64,000 nt of DNA from Chelatococcus albus (GTDB lineage: Bacteria > Pseudomonadota > Alphaproteobacteria > Rhizobiales > Beijerinckiaceae), in contig NZ_JASJEV010000001.1 of NCBI RefSeq assembly GCF_030067675.1, positions 62,001 to 126,000 of the forward strand. Direction: 5' to 3'. Position 1 is the stretch's first letter. Every line of letters starts with the position of its first letter. The notes beneath the pieces are model-generated. The model searched no databases, was not told the origin of the DNA, and saw nothing but the letters and a program-made list of their open reading frames with translations. Positions 7,827-18,099 of this stretch are shown piece after piece. The translations under genes and the position numbers were made by a program.

Positions 7827-8162
7827 CCGACTGCTCCTTCAGACCGGCTACGGCCAAACAACGGGTCGCCTTGGGCGGTCACCAGGCGTCAATCCGGCCC
7901 TCCTCAGGGGGCAACACAACTGTGGAGGCACCCGAAGGATGCCGCAGGGTGGCCTATAAGATGTTGTAATTAAAGGGGATTGAACTTAAAAATGCCGCAT
8001 CTGAAGCGTGATCCCGTTTGATGAGCGCCAACTGAAATTGCTTGCCATGGAATTGCCAGCCGGCAGTCTCTCTGGGCTCAGGACCTATTAATTGACGAGC
8101 GAATGTGATTCAGAGTCCTTTTCGGGGAGGCTCTGATGAGTTCTCTCGTGAATCAATAGGTC
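7827..8162. other. AT-richer intergenic stretch, no gene seen
   Basis: Between the operon terminator and the gene at 8163 the base composition falls, with runs such as GTAATTAAAG near 7966. No ORF or RNA gene is supported. A seven-codon ATG...TAG frame at 8135-8158 precedes the next gene but is probably chance. TATAAG near 7955 could be part of a promoter. Confidence 0.4.
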
Positions 8163-9059
8163 ATGAGCCTAGGGGATTTGCCACGTTCTCAATTGCAATT
8201 TCCGCCAGGATTAGCGTCGATGCAAGGAAAACATTCTCTGTTTGAGCATTATCCCATAGATGGACAAGTTGTTGTGGCCGGAGAGGCGCTCACGACACCA
8301 TACCATATCTATGATGGGACCATGTGTCTCATCGGTGGGACAGTCCTCGCAGACGCGGCGTTGGATCTGCTTTCCCGGGAAGGTTTGACGCCAGTGCTCG
8401 ACGACGGCGGCCGGGCCCTGGCGGCAGTTTGGGTGTGCGATTTCACCGAAGCCAATCTTGGGCCGCATCACGAACTGCAGATCTCGCTTTTTGCCGCTTC
8501 GCGTCCGATACGACCACTCAAGGCCCATCCCTTCGCCATCCTTCGCGCATTCACGACAGTGCCGGAGGCCCGGATGGTCTGTCATGGACTGTGGAACAGC
8601 ACTGAGCGAGTGGTTCGCTACAATTCCGAACATCTCTGCCTGAATGCGGCTTTTTCAGCCAGCGAAGTCAGGCGAGGTGACGGGCAGATGGCCTTTCACT
8701 TTCCGGATACAGCGGGAAATCTGATCGCGGAGGGAACGATCCGTATCGCGCGCGGCCAATCCATGAGCGTGATCTGGCAGGTTGTTCGGCATCTGGGCAT
8801 AGGGACAATGATCAGATCCGCCCGATCGCCCTATATCCACATTCCTGTTGTCAACACCCGAGGTGCTTTTTCCAAGAAGAATCTCATCTCTGATACGTAC
8901 TCGCAAGGAGAGAAGCAGCTGATCCGTCGGTTCGATTCCCGGGACAGATTGATCATTGGTCATCCGGTATACGCCCCTCTGGACTTTAAGCCAGATTTCG
9001 TCCAGCAGATCGATGGCGTTGGATTTGTATACCTTCGCCCTCAACCGTGGAGCGATTGA
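8163..9059 (+). CDS. Unrecognised 298-residue protein, possibly acetoacetate-decarboxylase-like fold
   Basis: I do not recognise this protein with certainty. The central part LLSREGLTPVLDDGGRALAAVWVCDFTE followed by LGPHHELQISLFAA resembles the beta-barrel of acetoacetate-decarboxylase-superfamily proteins. I cannot place the catalytic lysine. It has no signal peptide or membrane helix. The start ATG 8163 lacks a good ribosome-binding site, and ATG 8220 is an alternative. Codon use is visibly less GC-biased than in the core genes, suggesting transfer. The next gene is a separate unknown 123 nt downstream on the same strand. Confidence 0.6.
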   Translation: MSLGDLPRSQLQFPPGLASMQGKHSLFEHYPIDGQVVVAGEALTTPYHIYDGTMCLIGGTVLADAALDLLSREGLTPVLDDGGRALAAVWVCDFTEANLGPHHELQISLFAASRPIRPLKAHPFAILRAFTTVPEARMVCHGLWNSTERVVRYNSEHLCLNAAFSASEVRRGDGQMAFHFPDTAGNLIAEGTIRIARGQSMSVIWQVVRHLGIGTMIRSARSPYIHIPVVNTRGAFSKKNLISDTYSQGEKQLIRRFDSRDRLIIGHPVYAPLDFKPDFVQQIDGVGFVYLRPQPWSD

Positions 9060-9182
9060 AATGTGCCAAAGCCACGACGAGCGAGTGGCTCGTTTCAAAG
9101 CGTGCGGTGGAATGGCCGTCGGCTTCATTGCCGCGGAGCGGTTCCTTGTCCGGGGGGCGGCGGTCACAATCGGGAGGTTATC

Positions 9183-9701
9183 ATGGCGCCAATAACTGCG
9201 GGCGAGCTTCCACCTGGCGCTCTGCTAATTCGCTACTGCGGCCGCGGTGCCTACACGGACTGCTATGTCACGACCGTGCTAGGTCGTATCACTCAAGCAC
9301 GCTATGTCGAGGCCTTCTACACTACACCTCTCTTCAAGGCCGAACGCCTGCTGCTGACTTGGCTCGCTGGCCGCCCATCAACAGACTCCGAGGCACGGCA
9401 ACTTGCGTCCGGCGAAATCTCGACCTTTGCCGCCTGGAGGGTTGAGGACCGCCATCCTGACCAGATCCTGCTACGCGACTTCCAGGGGCACACCCGATCC
9501 TGGCTCATGAGCACTGTAGATGCGACGAGCACCTCTCCGGCTACGACGCTGTATTTCGGTTCTGCGATTGTACCTCGAAGAGGACATGACTCGATCGGAG
9601 CCGGGTTTCGTGCGCTGCTCGGCTTCCATCGGCTGTACTCGCGAGCATTGATGCGATCCGCTGTTATGCGCTTGGGAGCATCGAGTTCAGCGAATTCCTG
9701 A
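9183..9701 (+). CDS. Unrecognised 172-residue protein (DUF2867-like at best)
   Basis: The start ATG 9183 follows GGGAGGT at 9172-9178. The text YTDCYVTTVLGRITQARYVE, FAAWRVEDRHPDQILLRDFQ and FRALLGFHRLYSRALMR looks like a conserved soluble family, and I see faint likeness to DUF2867-type proteins, which I cannot verify. No signal peptide, membrane helix or catalytic motif is evident. Composition is like the preceding unknown gene. The two may form one acquired unit, but the 123-nt gap is large. It converges with nrdJ across a hairpin at 9811-9834. Confidence 0.6.
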   Translation: MAPITAGELPPGALLIRYCGRGAYTDCYVTTVLGRITQARYVEAFYTTPLFKAERLLLTWLAGRPSTDSEARQLASGEISTFAAWRVEDRHPDQILLRDFQGHTRSWLMSTVDATSTSPATTLYFGSAIVPRRGHDSIGAGFRALLGFHRLYSRALMRSAVMRLGASSSANS

Positions 9702-9810
9702 GCGTTCAAGAATTTCCATCCACGATCAGCTCTTGGTGCATTTGGCTTGTGCATCGCCAGGGACAGGTCGAACAGGCTGTATCAAGATACCACGAATGCC
9801 TTTCGTTCCG

Positions 9811-9834
9811 GTCCGCCGCTCGGGTGCGGCGGAC
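9811..9834. terminator. Hairpin between convergent genes
   Basis: A perfect 9-bp stem GTCCGCCGC / GCGGCGGAC with a 6-nt loop lies between the end of the unknown gene (9701) and the end of nrdJ (9914). It could terminate either strand, but no long U-tract follows. Confidence 0.45.
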
Positions 9835-9913
9835 GCAAGGGGCTTTGCGGCGCACTTCAGGCCGTGTTGGCCATCCTTCGGGGGCCAGCACAACCAGCCA
9901 ATGATCGCCGTTC

Positions 9914-12900
9914 TCAGCTGCAGCCCGTCGTTCCGCCGCAGGTGTCGCACTTCATGCAGGTGCCGTTGCGCACGAGCGTGAAGTTGCCGCATTCGGGGCA
10001 GGCTTCGCCTTCGTAGCCCTTCATGCGCGCCTCGGCGCGGCGGTCGGCGACCGAGGCTGCCTTGGCGGCGGCGGGCGAGGGGGCGGCGAAGCCGAGCTTC
10101 GCCATGTCCGCTTCGCTCACGGCCTCCTCCTCCGGCTCGCCCTTCAGCGCCGTCGCGCCGGAGGTGGAGAAGGCGACGACGCTGCCGCCGCCCGCTGCCG
10201 TCGTGGTCGAGCGGACCTCGCCGCCACCGGCGATGGTCAGGAGATTCGTCGCCTTGCCGCGCACGAAGCCCTTGGAGATCACCTGCGGGCCCGGCATCGG
10301 CGTCTGCGGTGCCTTGCCCTGGGCTACGCCGCCGCCGAGCACGTCGTGCCCGATCTCGGTCGGCTCGATATGGGCGAGGTCGTGACGGCCGAGGTAGGAG
10401 ATGGCGAGCTCGCGGAAGACGTAGTCGAGGATCGAGGTGGCGTTCTTGATCGACTGGTTGCCCTGCACGAAGCCCGCCGGCTCGAAGCGGGTGAAGGTGA
10501 AGGCCTCCACGAACTCCTCGAGCGGCACGCCGTACTGCAGGCCGAGCGACACGGCGATGGCGAAGTTGTTCATCATCGCCCGGAAGGCCGCGCCCTCCTT
10601 GTGCATGTCGATGAAGATCTCGCCGAGGCGGCCATCGGCATATTCCCCGGTGTGCAGATAGACCTTGTGGCCGCCGACGATCGCCTTCTGCGTGTAGCCT
10701 GTGCGCCGGTCGGGCAGCTTCTCGCGCTCGCGCACCCGCTCGACGCGCTCGACGATCCGCTCCACGATCTTTTCCGCCATCTGCGTGGCGCGCGCCGCGG
10801 CGGGCTGGGCGGCGAGCGCCTCGACCGCCTCCTCGGCCTCCTCCTCCTCGTCGGCGATGAGGGCCGCATTGAGCGGCTGCGACAGCTTGGAGCCGTCGCG
10901 GTAGAGGGCATTGGCCTTCAGCGCCAGGCGCCAGGACAGGAGGTAGGCGTTCTTGCAGTCCTCGACCGTCGCCTCGTTCGGCATGTTGATGGTCTTGGAG
11001 ATCGCGCCCGAGATGAAGGGCTGCGCCGCCGCCATCATGCGGATGTGGCTCTCGACGGAGAGGTAGCGCCTGCCGATGCGCCCGCAAGGGTTGGCGCAAT
11101 CGAAGACCGGCAGGTGCTCGCTCTTGAGATAGGGGGCGCCTTCGAGCGTCATGGCACCGCAGACGTGGATGTTTGCCGCCTCGATGTCGGCCTTCGAGAA
11201 GCCGAGGTGGGCGAGGAGCTCGAAGGAGGGATCGGCGAGCTTCTCGGCCGGCACCTTCAGCGTTTCGACGAGGAAATCCTCGCCGAGCGTCCATCTGTTG
11301 AAGACGAACTTGATGTCGAAGGCCGACTTCAGGCCCTTCTCGACCGCCTCGATCTTCTCGTCGGTGAAGCCCTTGGTCCGCAGGCTCGCGTGATTGATGG
11401 CCGGCGCCTGGGCGAGCGAGCCATGGCCGACGGCATAGGCCTCGATCTCGGCGATCTCGGCCTCCGGATAGCCGAGCACGCGCAGGGCATCCGGTACGGC
11501 CCGGTTGATGATCTTGAAATAGCCGCCGCCGGCGAGCTTCTTGAACTTCACGAGGGCGAAGTCGGGTTCGATGCCGGTGGTGTCGCAGTCCATGACGAGG
11601 CCGATCGTGCCGGTCGGCGCGATCACGGTCGCCTGGGCGTTGCGGTAGCCGTGCTGCTCGCCGAGCGCGAGCGCCCGGTCCCAGGCCGCCTTGGCGTGGG
11701 TCACGAACTCCTCGCCCTGGGCGCCGAGGGCGGCGCAGGAACCATGGTCGAGCGGCACGGGATTGATGGACAGCTTCTCGTACCCGTCCTCGCGGCCGTA
11801 GGCGGCGCGGCGGTGGTTGCGGATGACGCGCAGCATCGCCTCCGCATTCTTCTTGTAGGCCGGGAAGGGCCCGAGCTCGCCCGCCATCTCGGCCGAGGTC
11901 GCATAGGCGACGCCCGTCATGATGGCGGTCAGCGCGCCGCAGAGCGCGCGGCCGGCGGCCGAGTCGTAGGGCAGGCCCATGGTCATGAGCAGGCCGCCGA
12001 TATTGGCATAGCCGAGGCCGAGCGTGCGGTATTCGTAGGACAGCTCGGCGATCTCGCGTGAGGGGAACTGCGCCATCAGGACCGAGATCTCGAGCACCAC
12101 GGTCCACAGCCGGCAGGCGTGCTCGAAAGCCTCAATGTCGAAGCGGCGGGTGGCCCTGTTGTAGAACTGCAGCAGGTTCGCCGAGGCGAGGTTGCAGGCT
12201 GTGTCGTCGAGGAACATGTACTCCGAGCAGGGATTGGACGCCCGGATGCGACCACCGGCAGGGCAGGTGTGCCAGTCGTTCATCGTGGTGTTGAAGTGCA
12301 GGCCCGGATCGGCGGAGGCCCAGGCGGCGTAGCCGATCTTCTCCCACAGGTCGCGCGCCTTCACGGTCTTCGCGACCTTGCCGTCGGTGCGGCGGATGAG
12401 GTTCCAGTCCCCGTCCATCTCGACGGCCCGGAGGAAGGCGTCGGTGAGGCTCACCGAGTTGTTCGAATTCTGGCCCGAGACGGTGAGATAGGCCTCGGAA
12501 TCCCAGTCCGTGTCGTAGACGTCGAACGAGATGTCCGTATAGCCCTGCTTGGCGAACTGGATGACGCGCTTGATGTAGTTGTCCGGCACGTGGTTGCGGC
12601 GGGCGAGCTTGATCTCGCGCTTGAGCGCCGGGTTCTTTTCCGGATCAAAGCAGGCATCATCCTTCGAGCCCCCCTGCGCCTCGCAGTTCACGCAGGCCTT
12701 CATCACGGCCTTCAGGTGCTTGCGCACGATCTTGGAGCCGGTGACGAGGGCGGCGACCTTCTGCTCCTCCTTCACCTTCCAGTCGATATAGGCCTCGATG
12801 TCCGGATGGTCGGCGTCGACCACCACCATCTTGGCGGCGCGGCGCGTGGTGCCGCCCGACTTGATGGCGCCGGCGGCGCGGTCGCCGATCTTGAGGAAGC

Positions 12901-13666
12901 TCATGAGGCCGGACGACTTGCCGCCGCCGGACAGCTTCTCGCCCTCGCCGCGCAGCTGCGAGAAGTTGGAGCCGGTACCCGAGCCATATTTGAACAGGCG
13001 CGCCTCGCGCACCCACAGGTCCATGATGCCGCCGTCATTGACGAGGTCGTCGCCGACGGACTGGATGAAGCAGGCGTGCGGCTGGGGATGCTCGTAGGCG
13101 GTCTTCGACTTGGTCAGCTTGCCCGTCTTGAAGTCGACGTAGAAGTGGCCCTGGCTCGGCCCGTCGATGCCGTAGGCCCAGTGCAGGCCGGTGTTGAACC
13201 ACTGCGGCGAGTTCGGCGCCACCATCTGGTTGGCGAGCATGTAGCGGAGCTCGTCGAAGAAGGCTTGCGCATCCTCCTCGGTGGAGAAGTAGCCGCCCTT
13301 CCAGCCCCAATAGGTCCAGCAGCCGGCAAGGCGGTCGAACACCTGCTTGGAGGAGGTCTCGGAGCCGGACCGCTCGTCCTCGGGCAGGGCGGCCAGAGCC
13401 TCATCGTCCGCGACCGAGCGCCAGAGGAACGAGGGGACGTCGTTCTCCTCCACACGCTTCAGACGGCGCGGCACGCCCGCCTTGCGGAAATATTTCTGGG
13501 CAAGGACGTCCGTGGCGACCTGGCTCCACGACGCCGGCACCTCGATGCCGTCGAGCTTGAAGACGACCGATCCGTCCGGGTTGCGAATCTCGCTCGTCGC
13601 GAGCCGGAACTCCATCGTTGCATAGGGCGATTGATCCGCCTTCGTGTAACGTCGCTCGATCCGCAT
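9914..13666 (-). CDS. nrdJ: Vitamin B12-dependent (class II) ribonucleotide reductase
   Basis: A 1250-residue cytoplasmic enzyme reducing ribonucleotides to deoxyribonucleotides with adenosylcobalamin, independent of oxygen. Markers are [19 protein letters not shown], the [18 protein letters not shown] radical-site region (Cys of NPCSE), [19 protein letters not shown] and [12 protein letters not shown]. The end carries a zinc-ribbon-like tail, CPECG then CMKCDTCGG. Length and tail fit the long alphaproteobacterial NrdJ. ATG 13666 is preferred; GTG 13681 is an in-frame alternative. No nrdR, nrdAB or cobalamin riboswitch is visible nearby. The gene appears monocistronic, between a convergent unknown gene and a 706-nt gap. 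Confidence 0.97.
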   Translation of the reverse strand: MRIERRYTKADQSPYATMEFRLATSEIRNPDGSVVFKLDGIEVPASWSQVATDVLAQKYFRKAGVPRRLKRVEENDVPSFLWRSVADDEALAALPEDERSGSETSSKQVFDRLAGCWTYWGWKGGYFSTEEDAQAFFDELRYMLANQMVAPNSPQWFNTGLHWAYGIDGPSQGHFYVDFKTGKLTKSKTAYEHPQPHACFIQSVGDDLVNDGGIMDLWVREARLFKYGSGTGSNFSQLRGEGEKLSGGGKSSGLMSFLKIGDRAAGAIKSGGTTRRAAKMVVVDADHPDIEAYIDWKVKEEQKVAALVTGSKIVRKHLKAVMKACVNCEAQGGSKDDACFDPEKNPALKREIKLARRNHVPDNYIKRVIQFAKQGYTDISFDVYDTDWDSEAYLTVSGQNSNNSVSLTDAFLRAVEMDGDWNLIRRTDGKVAKTVKARDLWEKIGYAAWASADPGLHFNTTMNDWHTCPAGGRIRASNPCSEYMFLDDTACNLASANLLQFYNRATRRFDIEAFEHACRLWTVVLEISVLMAQFPSREIAELSYEYRTLGLGYANIGGLLMTMGLPYDSAAGRALCGALTAIMTGVAYATSAEMAGELGPFPAYKKNAEAMLRVIRNHRRAAYGREDGYEKLSINPVPLDHGSCAALGAQGEEFVTHAKAAWDRALALGEQHGYRNAQATVIAPTGTIGLVMDCDTTGIEPDFALVKFKKLAGGGYFKIINRAVPDALRVLGYPEAEIAEIEAYAVGHGSLAQAPAINHASLRTKGFTDEKIEAVEKGLKSAFDIKFVFNRWTLGEDFLVETLKVPAEKLADPSFELLAHLGFSKADIEAANIHVCGAMTLEGAPYLKSEHLPVFDCANPCGRIGRRYLSVESHIRMMAAAQPFISGAISKTINMPNEATVEDCKNAYLLSWRLALKANALYRDGSKLSQPLNAALIADEEEEAEEAVEALAAQPAAARATQMAEKIVERIVERVERVREREKLPDRRTGYTQKAIVGGHKVYLHTGEYADGRLGEIFIDMHKEGAAFRAMMNNFAIAVSLGLQYGVPLEEFVEAFTFTRFEPAGFVQGNQSIKNATSILDYVFRELAISYLGRHDLAHIEPTEIGHDVLGGGVAQGKAPQTPMPGPQVISKGFVRGKATNLLTIAGGGEVRSTTTAAGGGSVVAFSTSGATALKGEPEEEAVSEADMAKLGFAAPSPAAAKAASVADRRAEARMKGYEGEACPECGNFTLVRNGTCMKCDTCGGTTGCS

Positions 13667-14372
13667 AGTCGTCGTCCCCACCAGCGCGGGCGAAAGGGCC
13701 CGCCGAGCCGCATCATGCGGCCCCCGCTCGGTCTGCTTGTTGCCTCGAATGCCGGCGACGGTTCATTGTTCGCCGCTCGATCGTGTCGCCTCGGCCGCTG
13801 CGGCGCTCCCGCGGGGCAAAAGGGCGCCGTCCGGCGCTTTTGGCGGCGCCGCGCGAGCCCTGGCACTGACCCTTCTGGGAGTATTCTCGAGCCCCGAAGG
13901 CCCGGTGCCGCGCAGCACGCGACGTGAGGGATAAGGTACTGCCGCCCGGGGCGGTGCGTCAAGGAGTTGTGCGGCGCCGGCCACGCAGCCCCTAAATGTT
14001 GTGAGAAGCTTGTGAACTTCGGGGAACGGTTCGCGGCATCGCGGTAAGTGTCGGCAATTGCGGCGGAAATCGATCGCCGCTGGAGCGTCGCACAAAGGGC
14101 GCAAAGCGGTCACAATTCATTTACCGTGATGGACGGGCGCCCGCCGACGGGTTCCGATCCGTCCCCGCACTTGACAGGCGGGGCGTGTCGCGCCGTGGGG
14201 CCGGCCAGCGGTCCGAGCCGGGCGAAGCCCTTGTCCGGGCGGCATCGAATCGTGGCGACCGGTCAGGGCGGATGATCGACCCGCCGAATCGCCGCGGAGC
14301 GGCTGGACAGGCGCTCCCTCAGTCGCCATAAGGGCCACGCCGCAACACGAAACGCCGCGGGACGCGCACGCG
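13667..14372. other. 706-nt divergent gap between nrdJ and the NDUFA12-type gene
   Basis: No ORF with family-like text or good start was found on either strand. I looked for a cobalamin riboswitch on the nrdJ side and did not see its conserved boxes. A hairpin with arms CAAAAGG-GCGCC / GGCGC-TTTTG lies at 13817-13842. The segment 13990-14130 is less GC-rich and may hold promoters. Otherwise I see nothing. Confidence 0.5.
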
Positions 14373-14783
14373 ATGAAAAACTTCCTTCTCCAGTTCTTCA
14401 CTTGGTGGAGCGGGCAGACGCTCGGCACGCGCTTTCATACATGGCGCCATGGCGAGCTCGTCGGCGAGGACGAGTTCGGCAACCGCTACTACCGCACGCG
14501 CGGCGGCAAGAAGTGCCCGGCTCTCGGCATCGAGCGGCGCTGGGTCATCTACAACGGCGAGGCCGAGGCCTCGATGACGCCTCCCGGCTGGAACGGCTGG
14601 CTGCACCACACGGTGGACGTGCCGCCGAGCCAGGAGAACTATCAGCCGCGCGAGTGGCAGAAGCCGCATCGCCCGAACCTGACGGGCACGCCGGCAGCCT
14701 ATCGCCCCAGGGGGTCGACGCTGTCGACCGGCCAGCGTCCGCCCGCCACCGGCGACTATGAGCCCTGGACGCCCGGCGCCTGA
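14373..14783 (+). CDS. NADH:ubiquinone oxidoreductase accessory subunit, NDUFA12 (B17.2) family
   Basis: A 136-residue protein homologous to the mitochondrial complex I accessory subunit NDUFA12, found in alphaproteobacteria at the peripheral arm. It shows LGTRFHTWRHGELVGEDEFGN, YYRTRGGKK, RRWVIYNGEAEASMTPPGWNGWLHH and the closing PRGSTLSTGQRPPATGDYEPW, all typical. It has no transmembrane segment. The ribosome-binding site before ATG 14373 is weak (GGGACG). It is separate from any nuo operon, as is usual for this gene. Confidence 0.95.
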   Translation: MKNFLLQFFTWWSGQTLGTRFHTWRHGELVGEDEFGNRYYRTRGGKKCPALGIERRWVIYNGEAEASMTPPGWNGWLHHTVDVPPSQENYQPREWQKPHRPNLTGTPAAYRPRGSTLSTGQRPPATGDYEPWTPGA

Positions 14784-15202
14784 GCGGCGCTGCCGTCCCA
14801 CGCGGCGGCGGGTCGGCAGAGAACCGGCCGCCGCAGGCGGCGCCCCGCGGGCACGCGGGGAGGCAGGCGGGGATGGTGGACATCGTCGGCCGGGTCGGAG
14901 CGCAGGCCGATCCGCTCCACGGCAGGCCGCGAGCGACGGCTTCCCGCGAAGGAGATGGGGACGATCCCGGCCAGGCCGGGATCGCTGAAGCCGCAGGCGG
15001 GGCCGAGGCGATCCGTCCCGCGCTGTCGACGCAACCGCAGGCGCCGCGTCTCGCCGGCCGGAACGGAAGTCATTGCTCCTGCAAGACGCTGGCGGCCTTT
15101 GATCGCCACAATCGGCGTGTTAAGCACGCGGGTGAAGGCCCTTGCGCCCGCCGATACGCCGCCGATCCATACCTGCGCCACGTCGCACAGCGAAGCCCGA
15201 GT
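14784..15202. other. 419-nt GC-rich gap, no gene seen
   Basis: Lies between the NDUFA12-type gene and the DUF2155 gene on the same strand. Frames open by chance because of high GC, but none has a family-like sequence or a convincing ribosome-binding site. The promoter of the DUF2155 gene is presumably near 15150-15200. Confidence 0.45.
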
Positions 15203-15856
15203 ATGACGTTATTGTTCAGCCTGCGTGCCACTATCGCGGCCAGTGCCCTCGGCTTGGCCGTCGCGTCTCCGGCCGTTGCCGACAAGATCAGGAATCCGAC
15301 GGCGGTCTTTTCCGGCCTCGACAAGATCACCGGGCGCATCGTGTCCTTCGAGGTCGGCGTCGACGAGACGGTGCAGTTCGGTGCCCTGCAGCTCACGCCG
15401 CGTGTGTGCTATTCGCGCCCCTCGACCGAGACGCCGAACACGACGGCCTTCATCGAGGTGGACGAGGTGACTGTCGGCAACGAGTATCGGCGCATCTTCA
15501 CGGGCTGGACCTTTGCGTCAAGCCCGGGCCTGCACGGCATCGAGCATCCCGTCTACGATATCTGGCTCACCGAGTGCAAAGGCGGCACCGAGGTGATTCC
15601 CGAGCCGAAGGAGGCCTCGGCTCCGGCCGAGCCGCAGGTGAAGCCGGTCGAGAAGCCCAAGCGTCCGCCTCAGCCGCGCGCCGGCGCCGTCGACGGGTCG
15701 CGCGGCAGCGACCTTGCTCCCCCGCCGGGCGTGCCCGCGCAGCCGCGCCAGCCGACGCAGCGCTACTATCCGACGAACCAGGGAGCGCCAGCGCCCGCGG
15801 GCAGCGACCTGCGTCCGCCGGCGCCGGTCCCGCTCCGGCCCGACGCCACACGCTGA
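15203..15856 (+). CDS. DUF2155-domain periplasmic protein with proline-rich tail
   Basis: 217 residues. A signal peptide (LRATIAASALGLAVASPAVA, cleavage near residue 26) is followed by the DUF2155 domain: NPTAVFSGLDKITGRI, FGALQLTPRVCYSRP and FTGWTFASSPGLHGIEHPVYDIWL, with two cysteines that may form a disulfide. From about residue 125 the protein is Pro/Ala-rich (PKEASAPAEPQVKP onward) and likely unstructured. The role of DUF2155 is not known to me. It is usually a neighbour of the aat/accC group in Hyphomicrobiales, as here, with an MFS gene between. The start ATG 15203 fits the signal peptide. Confidence 0.85.
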   Translation: MTLLFSLRATIAASALGLAVASPAVADKIRNPTAVFSGLDKITGRIVSFEVGVDETVQFGALQLTPRVCYSRPSTETPNTTAFIEVDEVTVGNEYRRIFTGWTFASSPGLHGIEHPVYDIWLTECKGGTEVIPEPKEASAPAEPQVKPVEKPKRPPQPRAGAVDGSRGSDLAPPPGVPAQPRQPTQRYYPTNQGAPAPAGSDLRPPAPVPLRPDATR

Positions 15857-15953
15857 ACCGCCGCAGTCGAGGGAAGGGGCGGTCCGGCCGCCGCCTGCCG
15901 ACGGGCATCACCGGAATCGCCGTTTCGTCAGGCGGGTGGGCGCCTTTCTCGAT

Positions 15954-17228
15954 TCATTTTGCGGGGAAGGCGGTCGCCCGGCGGCCGACGAGGACGAAGC
16001 CGACGAGGGCCAGAATCGTGAAGACGGCGCCGGCGAGGAAGGTCGCCTGCGGTCCCTGCGCGTCCCACAGTGCCCCGGCAATCACGCTCGCCGCGAGCAT
16101 GGCGATGCCGCCCGCGAGGTTGAACAGGCCGAAGGCCGTGCCGCGCAGATGGACGGGGGCGGTGTCGGCGACCAGGGTGGCGAGCAGGCCCTGCGTGAAG
16201 CCCATGTGCAGCCCCCAGAACGCGATGCCCAGCGTGACGCCGGCAAGCCCGGTCGAGAGCGCCAGGATCAGGTCGGCGACGATCAGCATGAAGATGCCGG
16301 CGACAAGCACGCCGCGGCGCCCGACGCGGTCGGACATGACGCCGGCCGGATAGGCGGCAAGCGCGTAGACGACGTTCATGACGACGAGCACCGCCGGCAC
16401 CAGCGACGGCTGCAGGCCGACGCTCTGCGCGCGTAAGAGCAGGAAGGCTTCGCTGAACCGCGCCAGCGTCAGGACGCCGGCGACGGCGACGACGCGCCAG
16501 AAGGCCGCGGGCAGGTATCGCATGTCCGCGAGGCGCAGGCGGGGCCTCGCGGGGGCCGCGGCATGCCTCTCCGGTTCCCGTATGCCGAACACGAGCAGGG
16601 CCACCGCCAGGACGGCCGGAACGACCGCCACCCAGAACACGAGGGTGAAGTGCCCGGCTGTGGCTGCCATGAGCGCAATGGCGGCGAGCGGACCGAGAAA
16701 GGCCCCGATCGTGTCCAGCGTCTGCCTCAGCCCGAAACTCGCGCCACGCAGGCCGGGCGGAGCGAGATCGGCGATCAGGGCGTCGCGCGGCGCTCCGCGG
16801 ATGCCCTTGCCGATGCGGTCGACGAAACGCGCCGCCACGAGCCAGCCGACGGTGGGGGCGAGCGGAAAGACCGGTTTCGTGAGGGCCGCCAGCCCATAGC
16901 CGACCACGGTGAGGAGCTTTCGCTTGCCGAGCCAGTCGGAGATGCCGCCCGAGACGACCTTCGTGACCAGGGCCGTCGCCTCGGCAATGCCTTCAATGAT
17001 GCCGACGGTCAGCATCGACGTACCGAGGACGGTGACGAGATAGATGGGCAGCAGCGCATGGATCATCTCCGACGAGACGTCCATGAACAGGCTGACGAAG
17101 CCCAGCACCCATATGCCGCGCGGGATGCCGCGCCAGGTGGCGGGCGGCGCCTCGGATGCGGCTGTGCCGGATTGCGAGGCGGCGGCGGTGGCTGCGCCGG
17201 GCTGGGGTGACGAGGTTTCGGCTGTCAT
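15954..17228 (-). CDS. Major facilitator superfamily transporter
   Basis: A 424-residue inner-membrane carrier. After a polar Ala-rich N-terminus (about 30 residues), some twelve hydrophobic segments follow, with the MFS loop signature GGISDWLGKRKLL between helices 2 and 3 and a related PAGVMSDRVGRRG at the start of the second half. ARFVDRIGKGIRGAPRDALIAD is characteristic of a widespread bacterial MFS subgroup. The substrate is unknown. It sits 89 nt downstream of aat on the same strand and interrupts the usual aat/DUF2155 neighbourhood. It may share the transcript or be an insertion. Confidence 0.9.
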   Translation of the reverse strand: MTAETSSPQPGAATAAASQSGTAASEAPPATWRGIPRGIWVLGFVSLFMDVSSEMIHALLPIYLVTVLGTSMLTVGIIEGIAEATALVTKVVSGGISDWLGKRKLLTVVGYGLAALTKPVFPLAPTVGWLVAARFVDRIGKGIRGAPRDALIADLAPPGLRGASFGLRQTLDTIGAFLGPLAAIALMAATAGHFTLVFWVAVVPAVLAVALLVFGIREPERHAAAPARPRLRLADMRYLPAAFWRVVAVAGVLTLARFSEAFLLLRAQSVGLQPSLVPAVLVVMNVVYALAAYPAGVMSDRVGRRGVLVAGIFMLIVADLILALSTGLAGVTLGIAFWGLHMGFTQGLLATLVADTAPVHLRGTAFGLFNLAGGIAMLAASVIAGALWDAQGPQATFLAGAVFTILALVGFVLVGRRATAFPAK

Positions 17229-17317
17229 CGTCGGCGCATCCTGCGGCCTGCGGCGGACAAGGTCATACAGGAGGAGGCGCCCCCTTCACAACCGGCCGGG
17301 ACTGGAGCCGGCCGAGC

Positions 17318-18016
17318 TCAGAAGCCGGGCTCGCCGGCCGGCGCATCCCACGGCGGCGCGATCTCGGCCAGCGCCTCCGCGCCCGGCACGATCCTGCCGG
17401 GGGGCCAGCTCCACCAGTCGGCCGTCAGGCTGATCGCTCGGTCGAGAGCCCGCAGATAGACCTGGCGCGGCACCTCGACCGCGCCGAAGCTGGCGAGATG
17501 CGGCGTGACGAACTGGGTGTCGAGCAGGCGGAAGCCGCCGCGGCGCAGGCGGGCGACGAGATGCACGAGCGCAACCTTCGACGCGTCGCGCTCGTGGTGA
17601 AACATGCTCTCGCCGAAGAAGGCCGCACCGATCCTCAGGCCGTAGAGTCCGCCGACGAGCCGGCCGTTGCGCCAGGCTTCGACCGTGTGGCAATGCCCGA
17701 GGTCGAAGAGCCGGCCATAGAGCTCGCGGATGCGGGCATTGATCCAGGTCCGCTCCCGGCCGGCCGCCGGCATGGCGCAGCCGGCGATGACGCCGTCGAA
17801 GTCGTGATCGACACGGATCTCGAACCTGTCCGATGCGACCGTGCGGGCAAGCCGCTTGGAGACATGGAAGCCGTCGAGCGGGATGATGCCCCGCTCGCGC
17901 GGCTCGACCCAGAACAGTCCCGGGTCCTCGGCGCTCTCCGCCATGGGAAAGATGCCGCAGGCATAGGCCTTCAGCAGGGTTTCCGGCGTGATGTCGACGC
18001 GGGCAGGGCCACTCAT
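17318..18016 (-). CDS. aat: Leucyl/phenylalanyl-tRNA--protein transferase
   Basis: A 232-residue enzyme that adds Leu or Phe from tRNA to proteins with N-terminal Arg or Lys, marking them for ClpS/ClpAP degradation. Diagnostic text: [65 protein letters not shown] and [16 protein letters not shown]. Length is normal. It follows accC by 83 nt on the same strand, a conserved arrangement in this order, probably one long transcript with accB/accC. Confidence 0.97.
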   Translation of the reverse strand: MSGPARVDITPETLLKAYACGIFPMAESAEDPGLFWVEPRERGIIPLDGFHVSKRLARTVASDRFEIRVDHDFDGVIAGCAMPAAGRERTWINARIRELYGRLFDLGHCHTVEAWRNGRLVGGLYGLRIGAAFFGESMFHHERDASKVALVHLVARLRRGGFRLLDTQFVTPHLASFGAVEVPRQVYLRALDRAISLTADWWSWPPGRIVPGAEALAEIAPPWDAPAGEPGF

Positions 18017-18099
18017 GACGGCAGACTTGGGCGTTCCCTCGGACTTGCCGCATCATCGCGCCGAGGGGCAGGGCATGCCAAGCGCCTTGCCCTCAACCC

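Noticed and set aside
8930-8960. TpsiC-like GGTTCGATTCCCGGG suggesting a tRNA
   Set aside because: It lies inside the reading frame of the 298-residue gene, and no acceptor, D or anticodon arms could be matched around it.
9726-13681. Long open frames opposite nrdJ and shifted frames inside it
   Set aside because: They are GC-driven shadow frames (Arg/Ala/Gly-rich text) over a gene with complete family motifs.
13667-14372. Cobalamin riboswitch upstream of nrdJ
   Set aside because: I searched by eye for the B12-box and its flanking conserved boxes on the nrdJ strand and did not see them. Only a small imperfect hairpin is present.
14873-15200. Upstream extension of the DUF2155 gene
   Set aside because: The signal peptide starts at ATG 15203. 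The upstream text has no family similarity and would hide the signal.
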